A DNA stretch of 64,000 nucleotides, taken from Sinomonas notoginsengisoli (GTDB lineage Bacteria; Actinomycetota; Actinomycetes; Actinomycetales; Micrococcaceae). The notes beneath the pieces were generated by a model. That model did no database searches. It worked only from the letters and a program-made list of their open reading frames with translations, and was not told the DNA's origin. A program made the position numbers and the translations under genes. Shown piece by piece: positions 1-8,306 of this stretch; positions within the stretch are counted from its first letter, which is position 1; each line of letters begins with the position of its first letter. The stretch is from assembly GCF_021554725.1 (NCBI RefSeq), contig NZ_JAIZDP010000003.1, positions 62,001 to 126,000 of the forward strand, written 5' to 3'.

Positions 1-361
1 CGCAGCGGCCGCCCGCATCGCGCTTCGCGCCCTGGTAGGCATTCGCAACGGCCTGGACCATCCCGGCGTTCTCGGGTGAGGCGAGCACGTTGAGCCGCGT
101 GCAGGGGCCCGCACCCGGTGAACTCGGGAGGGTGTCCCGGGTCAGCGGCGCTGCTGGCTGGGTCGCGGTGAGCTTGGCCGTCGTGGCCTTCGGGATCCGG
201 TTGACCGTCAGTGAATCGTAGAGCGAGGGCAGCCACAGGACTCCTGAGAGCGCCAGGGCTGCGACGATCCCGGAAATGATTGCGATGCGGCTCCAGGGCC
301 GGGCTGCGCGACGGCGGCGCGCGGCTCGTCGGCGCGAGGGAGAAGTGCTTCGTCTGCCCAT
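1..361 (-). CDS. membrane-anchored or secreted protein of the Ter locus, C-terminus outside window (possible VWA/substrate-binding protein)
   Basis: Reading the minus strand from the ATG at 361 gives an Arg-rich N-terminus (RRRAARRRRAARPWSR) followed by one hydrophobic segment at about residues 26-46, so the protein is probably anchored or exported. After it comes a Ser/Thr/Pro linker and the start of a folded domain (LNVLASPENAGMVQAVANAY), which resembles the beginning of a periplasmic-binding-like domain. A GAAAGG ribosome-binding site lies 8 bases before the ATG. It is divergent from the TerD operon across 192 bases; in actinobacteria such large binding-domain plus VWA proteins often flank ter genes, which is why I suggest that family. 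Only 120 residues are visible, so the identity is tentative. Confidence 0.6.
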   Translation of the reverse strand, partial: MGRRSTSPSRRRAARRRRAARPWSRIAIISGIVAALALSGVLWLPSLYDSLTVNRIPKATTAKLTATQPAAPLTRDTLPSSPGAGPCTRLNVLASPENAGMVQAVANAYQGAKRDAGGRC

Positions 362-553
362 GCCGGGGACCTTTCATCGAAGGCGCGCGCTGGCCAGCGC
401 TCGACTGGTAGCTGGACGCTCTGGGACCGTACAGGCGTGACGGGAATGACTCCTGAACTTTTGATGAACGGAGAATGACGGCGGAAGGCGGCGGCACGTC
501 GGCCCACGGCATTGGGCCTCGTACTGTCGCACCCAGCGATTAGGCTGGAGGGC

Positions 554-1078
554 ATGGTCGGGAAGTTCTTCGGGTCACTCTTCGGGGGTGCCGGGCGCGA
601 GCCTGAGCGTGCCCTCGACGAGCAGCTGCCGCTCACACAGGCGGAAGAGCTCGAGCAGACGCGCGCCGCTCTCGGCGTCCTGCGCAGCGCTGTCCGCCGT
701 GCGGGCGCCCTCCTGCCGACGCTCGCCTCCTCGCGAGTGCGCCAGACCGATGACATCCTCGCCAACCTCATCGACTACATCGCCGAGAACGGGGCCTCGA
801 CCGAGCAGCGCGTCCTCCTCAATGCGATCATCACCGACTACCTGCCCACGTCCCTGCGCGTGTACCGGGCGCTCCCGCCCGAGACGCACACGGACACCAG
901 CCCCGAGTCGGAGAAGCTGCTCGAGCAACTCGACATCCTGCACTCGACGGCCCTGGACCTCGACCACCAGGTGCGCACCGGTGCGATCGCCGAGTTGAGC
1001 GTCCACGGCCGCTTCCTGCAGGACAAGTTCGACGTCGGAGGCATCCGCCTCGCCCCCGGAGAAGGAGAGATGCACTGA
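554..1078 (+). CDS. small helical protein at the head of the ter operon, function unknown
   Basis: About 174 residues from the ATG at 554, preceded by GGAGGG very close to the start; an in-frame TTG at 512 is possible but less likely. The sequence is mostly charged helix (residues about 25-150) with no signal peptide or membrane span beyond a short FFGSLFGGAG patch at the N-terminus. The stretch LNAIITDYLPTSLRVYRALP reminds me of helical XpaC/TelA-associated proteins, but I cannot confirm this. Its stop overlaps the terD start (TGATG), so it is translationally coupled to terD and presumably works with it. Confidence 0.75.
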   Translation: MVGKFFGSLFGGAGREPERALDEQLPLTQAEELEQTRAALGVLRSAVRRAGALLPTLASSRVRQTDDILANLIDYIAENGASTEQRVLLNAIITDYLPTSLRVYRALPPETHTDTSPESEKLLEQLDILHSTALDLDHQVRTGAIAELSVHGRFLQDKFDVGGIRLAPGEGEMH

Positions 1079-1653
1079 TGGCCACGATGGTCGCGGGCAG
1101 CAACGCACCGCTCACCGCGGAGAACCCCGGCCTCGGCGGAGTGATGGTCGCCATGGGCTGGCAGATGGTCCCGAGCAACGGCCCCCAGTCCGAGCTGACG
1201 TCCATGGCGATCCTGTGCGGCGAGAACGGCCAGGCTCTCTCCCCCGAGCACCTCGTGTTCTTCAACCAGCTGACGACGGCGGGCGGCGGCGTCCGCTTCG
1301 ACGGTGACGCCGGCGCTGGCGCCACCGCTGCACATGACGTGGAACAAGTCGACGTCGAGTTCTCGCGTGTCCCGGCCGAGGTCTCCAAAATCGCCTTCCT
1401 GGCCTACGTGGACCCGGAGGTGCGCGGCCCTGGGACCTTCGGTGCCGTGCGCAGCGCCTACATCCGGCTCGCCCGGCCGGACGGTTCCGAGCTGCTGCGC
1501 TTCGATGTCCCCGAGGTCCAGGGCGAGCGCATCAAGGCCATGATGTTCGGCGAGCTGTACCGGCACCGCGACGACTGGAAGTTCCGCGCACTCGGACAGG
1601 GGTACGAGAACGGGCTTACCGGGGTGGCCCGCGACTTCGGGCTCGATCTCTGA
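1078..1653 (+). CDS. terD: TerD family stress protein
   Basis: 191 residues, the usual TerD length. The C-terminal signature GELYRHRDDWKFRALGQGYE followed by a GxARDFG ending is typical of the family, as is HLVFFNQL in the middle. TerD proteins are cytoplasmic beta-sandwich calcium-binding proteins tied to tellurite, oxidative and phage stress. Odd point: where canonical TerD has acidic calcium ligands (an FDLDAS-like loop) this protein has PQSELTS at residues 36-42, and the second acidic loop reads FDGDAGAGATAAHD, so calcium binding may be weakened or different. It overlaps both neighbours by one base (TGATG at each end), indicating a single transcript. Confidence 0.93.
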   Translation: MATMVAGSNAPLTAENPGLGGVMVAMGWQMVPSNGPQSELTSMAILCGENGQALSPEHLVFFNQLTTAGGGVRFDGDAGAGATAAHDVEQVDVEFSRVPAEVSKIAFLAYVDPEVRGPGTFGAVRSAYIRLARPDGSELLRFDVPEVQGERIKAMMFGELYRHRDDWKFRALGQGYENGLTGVARDFGLDL

Positions 1654-2372
1654 TGAAGGGGCTGCGCGGCTCCGACGTGCCCTTCATGACCCGGCGCGTG
1701 AGGGAACCGGCGGTCGGGCAATCCCGCGTCCAGGGCCGGCCCGGCTCCGCTCAGCCGCCGTCCGTCCAGCCGCGGTCCTCAGGCCTCGACCTGTCCCCAC
1801 GATCGGCGGTCGAGCCCAGCCAAAGCTCTGGGCCGGCGGCGACGGAACCCGCGTCTGTCGAATCGCGGCTCTACCCGGCTCCGGCGTTCGGCGGGCTCCG
1901 CCAGCTCTCGGCGAGCAGCGCCGTCGTGCGTCTGAACCCGCGGCAGTCGGGAATCGGCTCGCTGTTCGTCACGGGCGCGCGCGGCACCGCATGGGAGGGC
2001 GAAGACCGCACCACGGGAGCGCAGAGCGTGCACCGCGAGCAGATCGGCACCCCGGTCCCGACGGCAGGGAACCGGCCGCTCGTGAGCTTCGTTAACCGGG
2101 ACGCCGTTGTGGTGCTGCGCCATGTGCGCATGCTCCGCCGGGCCCTGTTCATCGGGGCCGGCGGGACTATGACGGTCCAGACGTTCGACGGCTCGGCCAT
2201 CGCCGTCCAAGGCACGCTGGGGCCACGGCAGCGCACGGTGCTGACCGCGACCCGCATCGGTGCGCTCCTCGAGCTGCGCGCCGAGTCGGTCCCCGAGGAA
2301 TGGGACGACGGCGAGATCTGGCGTGAGTTCGCGTTCACCATGACCGTGGGGTTGGGAACCCCGCGGCGTTAG
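1653..2372 (+). CDS. Ter-operon protein of unknown fold (TerA-like guess)
   Basis: 239 residues starting on the ATG that overlaps the terD stop. The first ~70 residues are Pro/Ser/Gln-rich and look disordered; residues about 75-235 alternate hydrophobic and polar residues like a beta-sandwich (for example RPLVSFVNRDAVVVLRHVRM and TMTVQTFDGSAIAVQG). No catalytic motif, signal peptide or membrane segment is visible. Position directly after terD and before the metabolite enzymes suggests a structural partner in the Ter complex, perhaps a diverged TerA/TerD-type domain. I do not recognise a named family with confidence. Confidence 0.75.
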   Translation: MKGLRGSDVPFMTRRVREPAVGQSRVQGRPGSAQPPSVQPRSSGLDLSPRSAVEPSQSSGPAATEPASVESRLYPAPAFGGLRQLSASSAVVRLNPRQSGIGSLFVTGARGTAWEGEDRTTGAQSVHREQIGTPVPTAGNRPLVSFVNRDAVVVLRHVRMLRRALFIGAGGTMTVQTFDGSAIAVQGTLGPRQRTVLTATRIGALLELRAESVPEEWDDGEIWREFAFTMTVGLGTPRR

Positions 2373-2421
2373 CCCTGCACTGACCACGTACCACACGCAC
2401 GCACACACATTTGGGGGACCC

Positions 2422-3615
2422 GTGCTGCACTACTCCTTCCTGACCGACAGCGGCCGCGACCGTCTCTTCGCGCAGCCGCCGCAGCAACTCGGCGCCGACT
2501 CGGATCCACGCACGCTCGCGATCGGGCTGGGCGCCGCCCTGTACCAGCCAGGCACGAGGCCGAGCCTCGCCGACTCCATCATGAAACGCGCCCGTTCCGG
2601 CTGTGCGAGCACAGTGCTGTGCCTCGAGGATGCGGTTGCGGACTCGGCCGTGGAGCACGCGGAGGACAACGTGGTGGCTGCGCTGACCGAGCTCTCCCGG
2701 CGCGACGACGCCGCCATGCCAGCGTTCCCCCTCGTGTTCGTCCGGCCCCGCACCCCCGAGCAGCTCCTGGCAGTCGGCCGCCGGTTCGGGCCCGCGGCGC
2801 GGCTGCTGACGGGGTTCGTGCTGCCGAAGTTCGAGAATGCCTCGGGCCGGGGCGAACGGTTCCTCGAGGCCCTCGCACTCCTCAATGAGGAACTTGCCGA
2901 AGTCCGGCCCGGCGGGACGCCGTTGCGGGCGATGCCGATCATCGAGCACCCCGTGACTACCCACCGCGAGACGCGGGCTGGGGCACTCCTGAAGGTCCGC
3001 GACCTGCTGGGCGTGCACCGAGAGCTGATCCTGTCCGTGCGGCTCGGGGCCACGGACATGTCCTCCGCGTACGGGCTGCGCCGCTCGCGGGACCTGACGA
3101 TCTACGACATCGCGGTCGTCGCCAACGTGATCGCGGATGTGGTGGGCATCCTCGGCCGCCCAGAGGACGGCTGGATCATCTCCGGACCGGTGTGGGAGCA
3201 CTACTCGAATACCGAGCGCATCCTGCGCCCGCTCCTGCGCGCCACCCCCTTCACCGCCGCCAACTCGGCCGTCCTGCGGGAGCAACTGCTCGGCGCCAAC
3301 CTGGACGGGCTCATCCGTGAAATCGAGCTCGACCTCGCCAACGGGCTCCTGGGGAAGACGGTGATCCATCCCTCGCATGTGCCGTTGGTGCACGCGCTGC
3401 ACGTCGTTGCGCACGACGAGTACCTCGATGCCCTCGACATCCTGGCTGCCGACGCCGCGGGCGGCGGTGCCGTCGCCTCCCAGTCGGGGAACCGCATGAA
3501 CGAGGCCAAGCCGCATCGCGCTTGGGCGCAGCGGGCCCTTCAGCGCGCCGAAGCCTTCGGCGTCGCCCGGCCGGACGTGACCTTCGTAGACCTCTTGGAA
3601 GCGAGCATGAAGTGA
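2422..3615 (+). CDS. Ter-associated C-C bond lyase of the TIM-barrel fold (HpcH/HpaI, citrate-lyase-like)
   Basis: 397 residues from GTG at 2422 behind a GGGGGA site. Citrate-lyase-beta/HpcH features are visible: CLEDAVADSA near residue 70, LTGFVLPKFEN around 130, an EHP-containing segment (AMPIIEHPVTTHRE, ~170) and the late GKTVIHPSHVPLVHAL motif. This family (known as C-C_Bond_Lyase in Ter operons) is predicted to make or break a C-C bond in the synthesis of a nucleoside-like metabolite. It is followed by the phosphoribosyltransferase gene with a GTGA overlap, as in other Ter biosynthetic clusters. Substrate is unknown. Confidence 0.9.
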   Translation: MLHYSFLTDSGRDRLFAQPPQQLGADSDPRTLAIGLGAALYQPGTRPSLADSIMKRARSGCASTVLCLEDAVADSAVEHAEDNVVAALTELSRRDDAAMPAFPLVFVRPRTPEQLLAVGRRFGPAARLLTGFVLPKFENASGRGERFLEALALLNEELAEVRPGGTPLRAMPIIEHPVTTHRETRAGALLKVRDLLGVHRELILSVRLGATDMSSAYGLRRSRDLTIYDIAVVANVIADVVGILGRPEDGWIISGPVWEHYSNTERILRPLLRATPFTAANSAVLREQLLGANLDGLIREIELDLANGLLGKTVIHPSHVPLVHALHVVAHDEYLDALDILAADAAGGGAVASQSGNRMNEAKPHRAWAQRALQRAEAFGVARPDVTFVDLLEASMK

Positions 3616-6245
3616 CAGGCACTGCTGAGATTGGCATTGAGGTCGATTCCCGAGCGTCTGCAGGCGAGCGGAGTGGCGCCGTGGTGCGTGACCGCCTCGG
3701 GATCCGGCTCGCGAGTTCGCCTGGGAGCCTCCTACCCGTCGACGCCCTCGTGGGGCTCGCCGTGCGGCGCAATCCGAAGCGTGCCCAGCTGCTGGTCTCG
3801 CGCGTGCTGGCGAAGCACGTGCCGACGCCGCCGGCGCTTGCCATCGGGGCGGGCCGGCTGCTTGGCGCAGCGGTTGCGCAGAGGCTCGGGCTGTTTGCCC
3901 GGGATGTGACTGCCCGAGATCTGACGGCCCCGGCCGAGGCGCTGCTGCGCGGCCTCGAGGGGGACGCGCCGTCGCCAGCCGAGGTCCTGCCGCTGCCGAC
4001 GGTCCCGCCCGCCCTCGGCGAGGCCATCGCGACGCTGGGCTACGCGGAGACCGCCACCGGGCTCGGGCATCTCGTTGCCGAGTACCTCGGCTCGTACTAC
4101 GTCCACTCGACCCGGGAGGCCACATCAGTGCGGCCGTTCGGCGGGTTCGAGGAGGAGCACTCGCACGCGACGGGCCACGTGCTCGTGCCCACCGACCCCA
4201 CACGGCTCGCCAGCGCGCAGACCGTGGTCCTCGTCGACGATGAGCTCTCCACAGGCCGGACGATCCTCAACACCGTGCGCGAGCTGCAGGCGGCGTACCG
4301 CGGCGCGCCCGCTGGCGGCAGTCTCGCTCGGCGGCGGTACGTGGTCGCCACCCTGGTGGACCTCCGGTCCGGCGACGACCGTGCCGAGTTCGACGCCCTC
4401 GCCCGCGAGCTCGGCTGCGAGCTGGGCGTCGTGGCGCTCGGCGCGGGGACGATCGAGCTCCCGGGCGATGTCCTGGAACGCGCCGCCGAGTGGCTCGCGG
4501 AGTCGGACCGACCCGACGTCCCGGTGACACGGACTGATCTCGGCGGGACGGTGGTTGAGGTCAGCGCAGCGGAGTCCAGCCCCCTCCGGAGCGCGAGGTT
4601 CGGCGTGGACACCGCGAGCACTGGCACCCGGCTCTCAGAGCTCGCGCAGTCCCCTGCTCGGACAGTTGCGGAGGCCCTCACGCGTGCTGGGCTCGGCCGC
4701 GATGCGCACGTCGTGGTCCTCGGCTCCGAGGAGCATTTGGCACTCCCGCTGGCGATCGCCGCCGAGCTGGGGTCACATTTCCCGGGAACCCTCTATTCCT
4801 CGACGACTCGCTCCCCCGTGCACGTCCTCGACGAGGCGGGCTATGCCATCCGCTCGGCCGTCGCCTTCGCCTCCCATGGCCACGCCGTGGACGGCGGGCC
4901 TGGCTCCGGCACCCGCTACGCGTACAACCTCGTCACGCCGGATCTCGGGGGACCCGACGCGATCGTCTACGTCCCGGAGCCCGGCACGTCGCACGAAGAC
5001 CTCGGAGCCGGCGCGCCCGGCGTCACCGAAGCCCTAGCGCGGCAGGCACGGACCGTCGTCGTGCTCCGCCTCGACGCCGCGCCGCCGTACCCGGAGCCGC
5101 TGCGCGGCGGCGGTGGCCCGGGCAGCTTCGGTTCGTACCGGCCCGAGGACGCGGCGTGGCTGCTGAAGGACCTCTCGGGGGCTGCCCTCGAAGCGCCGGC
5201 GCACGAGCGCGAGGCCGCGATCCAGTCAGGGCGCGCGAGCTACGCCGAGTCGCTGCCACAGGAGTACGAGCCCAGCCCCGAGTACCAGGCCCTGTTCCAC
5301 GCGGCGCTGGCCGAGTCGAAGCACCGCATCGCGCAGGCCGTCGCGGACGTGATCGAGCAGGTCCTCGCACTGCGCAACGGCGAACCGGTCCTCGTCTCGC
5401 TCGCCCGGGCCGGGACCCCAGTCGGCATCCTCATGCGCCGTTGGGCCATGCAGGCACACGGACTGGACGTGCCGCACTACACGATGAGCATCGTGCGCGG
5501 GCTCGGCATCGACAGGAATGCCCTCCGGTACCTCCTCACGAAGCACCGGCCAGAGCAGATCATGTTCGTTGACGGCTGGACGGGCAAGGGTGCGATCACC
5601 CGCGAGCTGGCGGCCGCCGTGACGGACTTCAACGCGACCGAGCTCGCCGGAGACCCTGCCCACCTCTCCCCGGAGCTCGCCGTCCTCGCCGATCCGGGGC
5701 ACTGTGTGCGCGTGTTCGGGACACGGGAGGACTTCCTCATCCCGTCCGCATGCCTCAACTCGACGGTCTCGGGCCTGGTGTCCCGCACGGTGTTCAACCG
5801 CGAACTGGTCCGCCCCCACGATTTCCACGGCGCCAAGTTCTACGGCGAACTCGCGGGCCGGGACGTCTCGAACCAATTTGTGGACACTGTCGCGGGCTGC
5901 TTCGGGGACACGCTTGTCGGGCCAAGCGGAGCGGAGTCGAAACCCGAACCCACGTGGGCCGGGTGGGCGGCGGTGGAACGCATTGCGGTGGAGCAGGGCA
6001 TCGGCTCGGTGAACCTCGTCAAGCCGGGCGTCGGCGAGACAACACGCGTGCTGCTGCGCCGGGTTCCCTGGAAGGTACTGGCCCGCCCGGAGCTCCTCGA
6101 AACGGATCGCGCCGGCCGCCTCCGCAGCGGCAACCTCGCCCACGTGCTGCTCCTCGCCGAGCAGCGTGGGGTGCCGGTCGAGCCGGCCGAGGGCCTGCCC
6201 TACAGCTGCGTGGGCCTCATCCGACAGGCGGCCGCGGATGCGTGA
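3612..6245 (+). CDS. fused phosphoribosyltransferase (PRTase_2-TRSP) and StiP-like/PELOTA protein
   Basis: I place the start at GTG 3612, which overlaps the lyase stop (GTGA), giving 877 residues. The N-terminal half is a phosphoribosyltransferase with the PRPP loop VLVDDELSTGRT at about residues 206-218, then a TRSP domain with its name-giving motif (STTRSP, residues 397-402). The second half resembles the StiP/PRTase_1 family with FVDGWTGKGAIT at residues 652-663, followed by a PELOTA-like putative RNA-binding end (about 785-877). In many genomes these are two genes; here they are one polypeptide. Known predictions for Ter clusters assign these proteins to making a ribosylated, nucleoside-like compound; the actual reaction is not established. 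Confidence 0.9.
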   Translation: MTGTAEIGIEVDSRASAGERSGAVVRDRLGIRLASSPGSLLPVDALVGLAVRRNPKRAQLLVSRVLAKHVPTPPALAIGAGRLLGAAVAQRLGLFARDVTARDLTAPAEALLRGLEGDAPSPAEVLPLPTVPPALGEAIATLGYAETATGLGHLVAEYLGSYYVHSTREATSVRPFGGFEEEHSHATGHVLVPTDPTRLASAQTVVLVDDELSTGRTILNTVRELQAAYRGAPAGGSLARRRYVVATLVDLRSGDDRAEFDALARELGCELGVVALGAGTIELPGDVLERAAEWLAESDRPDVPVTRTDLGGTVVEVSAAESSPLRSARFGVDTASTGTRLSELAQSPARTVAEALTRAGLGRDAHVVVLGSEEHLALPLAIAAELGSHFPGTLYSSTTRSPVHVLDEAGYAIRSAVAFASHGHAVDGGPGSGTRYAYNLVTPDLGGPDAIVYVPEPGTSHEDLGAGAPGVTEALARQARTVVVLRLDAAPPYPEPLRGGGGPGSFGSYRPEDAAWLLKDLSGAALEAPAHEREAAIQSGRASYAESLPQEYEPSPEYQALFHAALAESKHRIAQAVADVIEQVLALRNGEPVLVSLARAGTPVGILMRRWAMQAHGLDVPHYTMSIVRGLGIDRNALRYLLTKHRPEQIMFVDGWTGKGAITRELAAAVTDFNATELAGDPAHLSPELAVLADPGHCVRVFGTREDFLIPSACLNSTVSGLVSRTVFNRELVRPHDFHGAKFYGELAGRDVSNQFVDTVAGCFGDTLVGPSGAESKPEPTWAGWAAVERIAVEQGIGSVNLVKPGVGETTRVLLRRVPWKVLARPELLETDRAGRLRSGNLAHVLLLAEQRGVPVEPAEGLPYSCVGLIRQAAADA

Positions 6246-7074
6246 GACTGTCGTCGCCTGCGACCTAGACCGCACCCTCATCTACTCCGCCAAGGCGCTA
6301 TTCCTCGATGACCGACTCGAAGGCCACGAGCACCCGCCGCTCGTGGTGAGCGAACTGTACGAGGGGGCGCCCCTGAGCTACATGACCCGCCGGGCCGAGG
6401 ACCTCCTGCACGAGCTCACGGCACGGGCGGTGTTCGTCCCCGTCACCACGCGCACGCGGGCCCAGTTCCGGCGTGTCCGGCTCCCGGCCACTCGCTACGC
6501 GATCACGACCAACGGCGGCGTCCTCCTCGTGGACGGTGAGGCCGACGGCGAGTGGGCGGGCCAGGTGCGCGGCGCCGTCGTGCGCGGATCGGCACCGATC
6601 AGCGATGTGCTTGCCCATCTGGGCCGGGCGCCCGTGCCGGGCGTCCAGCGGATCCGCACAGCAGAGGACCTCTTCGCCTACGCGATCGTCGAGCGCACCG
6701 GGCTGCCCGAGGGCTACGTGGACGAGCTGACGGCGTGGTGCGGCCAGCGCGGCTGGGTGGTGTCCCTGCAGGGACGCAAGCTGTACTGCGTCCCTGCACC
6801 TGTGACGAAGGAGGCAGCGGTCGCGGAGATCATGCGCCGGGTGGGCGGGGAGACTCTCGTCGCGGCGGGCGACTCGCTCCTGGACCGCGGCCTGCTCGAG
6901 ATGGCCGACGTCGCCTTGCGCCCACGCCACGGCGAACTCGAGGAATCGGGGTACGTGAGGCCAGGGCTGCGGATCACGGAATCGCGAGGCGTCCAGGCCG
7001 GAGAGGAACTCCTCCGTGTGGCCAGCGGAATTGTCGAGTCGGTGAGGGTGCGAAGCCTCGCCACCCGCACCTAG
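6238..7074 (+). CDS. HAD-superfamily phosphatase of the Ter module
   Basis: 278 residues from ATG 6238, overlapping the previous stop by 8 bases. HAD motif I is DLDRT at residues 9-13 (nucleophile D9, acid D11); the Thr/Ser of motif II lies near VTTRTRAQF; motif IV reads AAGDSLLDRGLLEMAD near residue 210. The cap region is small. In Ter-linked clusters a HAD phosphatase is the usual last enzyme and is thought to remove a phosphate from the ribosylated product. The gene ends 4 bases inside the convergent LLM oxidoreductase gene, with no terminator hairpin between them. Confidence 0.9.
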   Translation: MRETVVACDLDRTLIYSAKALFLDDRLEGHEHPPLVVSELYEGAPLSYMTRRAEDLLHELTARAVFVPVTTRTRAQFRRVRLPATRYAITTNGGVLLVDGEADGEWAGQVRGAVVRGSAPISDVLAHLGRAPVPGVQRIRTAEDLFAYAIVERTGLPEGYVDELTAWCGQRGWVVSLQGRKLYCVPAPVTKEAAVAEIMRRVGGETLVAAGDSLLDRGLLEMADVALRPRHGELEESGYVRPGLRITESRGVQAGEELLRVASGIVESVRVRSLATRT

Positions 7075-8114
7075 CCGGCAATCGCGGAGGGTTCGGAAGA
7101 GTCCTGCGCCCACTCCTCGGCCATGAGCCGGAAGGAGCGCTCGCGCAGGGCCGGGTCGTGGGCGTAGCCAGTGAGGATGATCTCGTCGATTCCGTAGGAC
7201 GCCGCGAAGGTCCGAAGGAACTCGACGGCCTCAGCTGGCGTCCCGACGGCGGAGAAGCGCAGGGCCGAGGTGGCCATCTGCTCCTCGTGCGGGGCCCAGT
7301 CCATCTCGCGCACGGGCGGCATGAGCGGGCTGCGCGTGCCCCGGCGGATGCCGACGAACATCTGCAGGTGGGTCGTGAAGAGGAACTCGGCCTCCTCGCG
7401 GGTCGGCGCCACCATGAGGTTCGCGCCCGCCATGACGTAGGGCTCGGAGATCTGGGCCGTGGGCGCCGAGGGGTTGAACATCTGGCGGTACGTCCAGATC
7501 GCCTCGGTGAGCTGGAACGGGGCGAAATGGCTTGCAGCCGCGAAGGGCAGGCCGAGCTGGCCCGCGATGGCCGCGCCCGCCGTCGAGCTTCCGAGGACCC
7601 ACAGCGGCACCTTGGTGCCGCGTGCGACCCCGGCGTGGACGCCCTGCGAGAGCTGGACGCTCTCGGCGTCGTCGGTCTGGTCGCCGAAGAACCAGGCGAG
7701 CAGCCGGATGTTCGCCGCGAACGTGGCCTCGCCGTCGTCGCGCGCGCCGCGGCGCAGGAGGGCGGCCGTGCGCGGGTCGGTACCGGGTGCCCGGCCGAGC
7801 CCGAGGTCGATCCGGTCGCCGTAGAGGTTCGCGAGTGTGCCGAACGCCTCCGCGACCGCGAGGGGCGCGTGGTTGGGGAGCATGATCCCGCCGGAACCGA
7901 CGCGCAGGGTGGAGGTGTTGGCGGCGGCGTTCGCGATGAGGAGAGCCGTGGCATTGGAGGCGAGGGCGTCCGTGTTGTGGTGCTCCGCATACCAGAGGCG
8001 CCTGTAGCCGGCCTCCTCCGCGAGCTTCGCGAGGCGGGTTGCGGCGACGAGGGCGTCTGAGACGGAACAGCCCTCCACGACGGGGGCGAGGTCCAGGATC
8101 GAGAGAGCGGTCAC
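7071..8114 (-). CDS. LLM-class flavin-dependent oxidoreductase (MsnO8/YhbW type)
   Basis: 347 residues, normal for bacterial luciferase-like monooxygenases. Recognisable pieces are YRRLWYAEHHN (~40), the VGSGGIMLPNHAPLAVAE segment (~73) and LGLGRAPGTD (~105), which line the flavin site in this family. Such enzymes use reduced FMN (or F420 in relatives) and oxygen on unknown small substrates. It is monocistronic, convergent with the Ter operon, and has its promoter in the 192-base gap at 8115-8306. Confidence 0.92.
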   Translation of the reverse strand: MTALSILDLAPVVEGCSVSDALVAATRLAKLAEEAGYRRLWYAEHHNTDALASNATALLIANAAANTSTLRVGSGGIMLPNHAPLAVAEAFGTLANLYGDRIDLGLGRAPGTDPRTAALLRRGARDDGEATFAANIRLLAWFFGDQTDDAESVQLSQGVHAGVARGTKVPLWVLGSSTAGAAIAGQLGLPFAAASHFAPFQLTEAIWTYRQMFNPSAPTAQISEPYVMAGANLMVAPTREEAEFLFTTHLQMFVGIRRGTRSPLMPPVREMDWAPHEEQMATSALRFSAVGTPAEAVEFLRTFAASYGIDEIILTGYAHDPALRERSFRLMAEEWAQDSSEPSAIAG

Positions 8115-8162
8115 AAGGGCGGCAACCGGAGGACGCTCCGAGATGTTCCCGAAATAAGTGTG

Positions 8163-8177
8163 AGGTGGATGCCACCT
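8163..8177. promoter_or_regulatory. inverted repeat in divergent promoter region
   Basis: AGGTGG-ATG-CCACCT is a perfect 6-3-6 inverted repeat in the otherwise AT-richer gap 8115-8306 between the LLM oxidoreductase (minus) and the membrane protein at 8307 (plus). It lies about 50 bases upstream of the oxidoreductase start, a plausible operator position. The regulator is unknown, and a 6-base arm can arise by chance. Confidence 0.3.
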
Positions 8178-8306
8178 TCTATAACAGCTGCATTGCTATT
8201 GCACAAAATGGGCCGAAGTGACTTGTCCCTACACAGGGCTCTCTGGGAAGAATAGAGAGGTCGTGGCTGGTGCGGGGGCCCGCCGACCTTTCGGGGAGGA
8301 GTTGCT

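Noticed and set aside
2335-4203. 622-codon minus-strand open frame opposite the lyase and phosphoribosyltransferase genes
   Set aside because: Arg/Pro/Gly-rich translation without any domain, as expected from antisense of high-GC coding DNA; the plus-strand genes have clear motifs.
6552-8060. 502-codon plus-strand frame across the HAD phosphatase and antisense to the LLM oxidoreductase
   Set aside because: No motif or start signal; both overlapped genes are firmly recognised in other frames.
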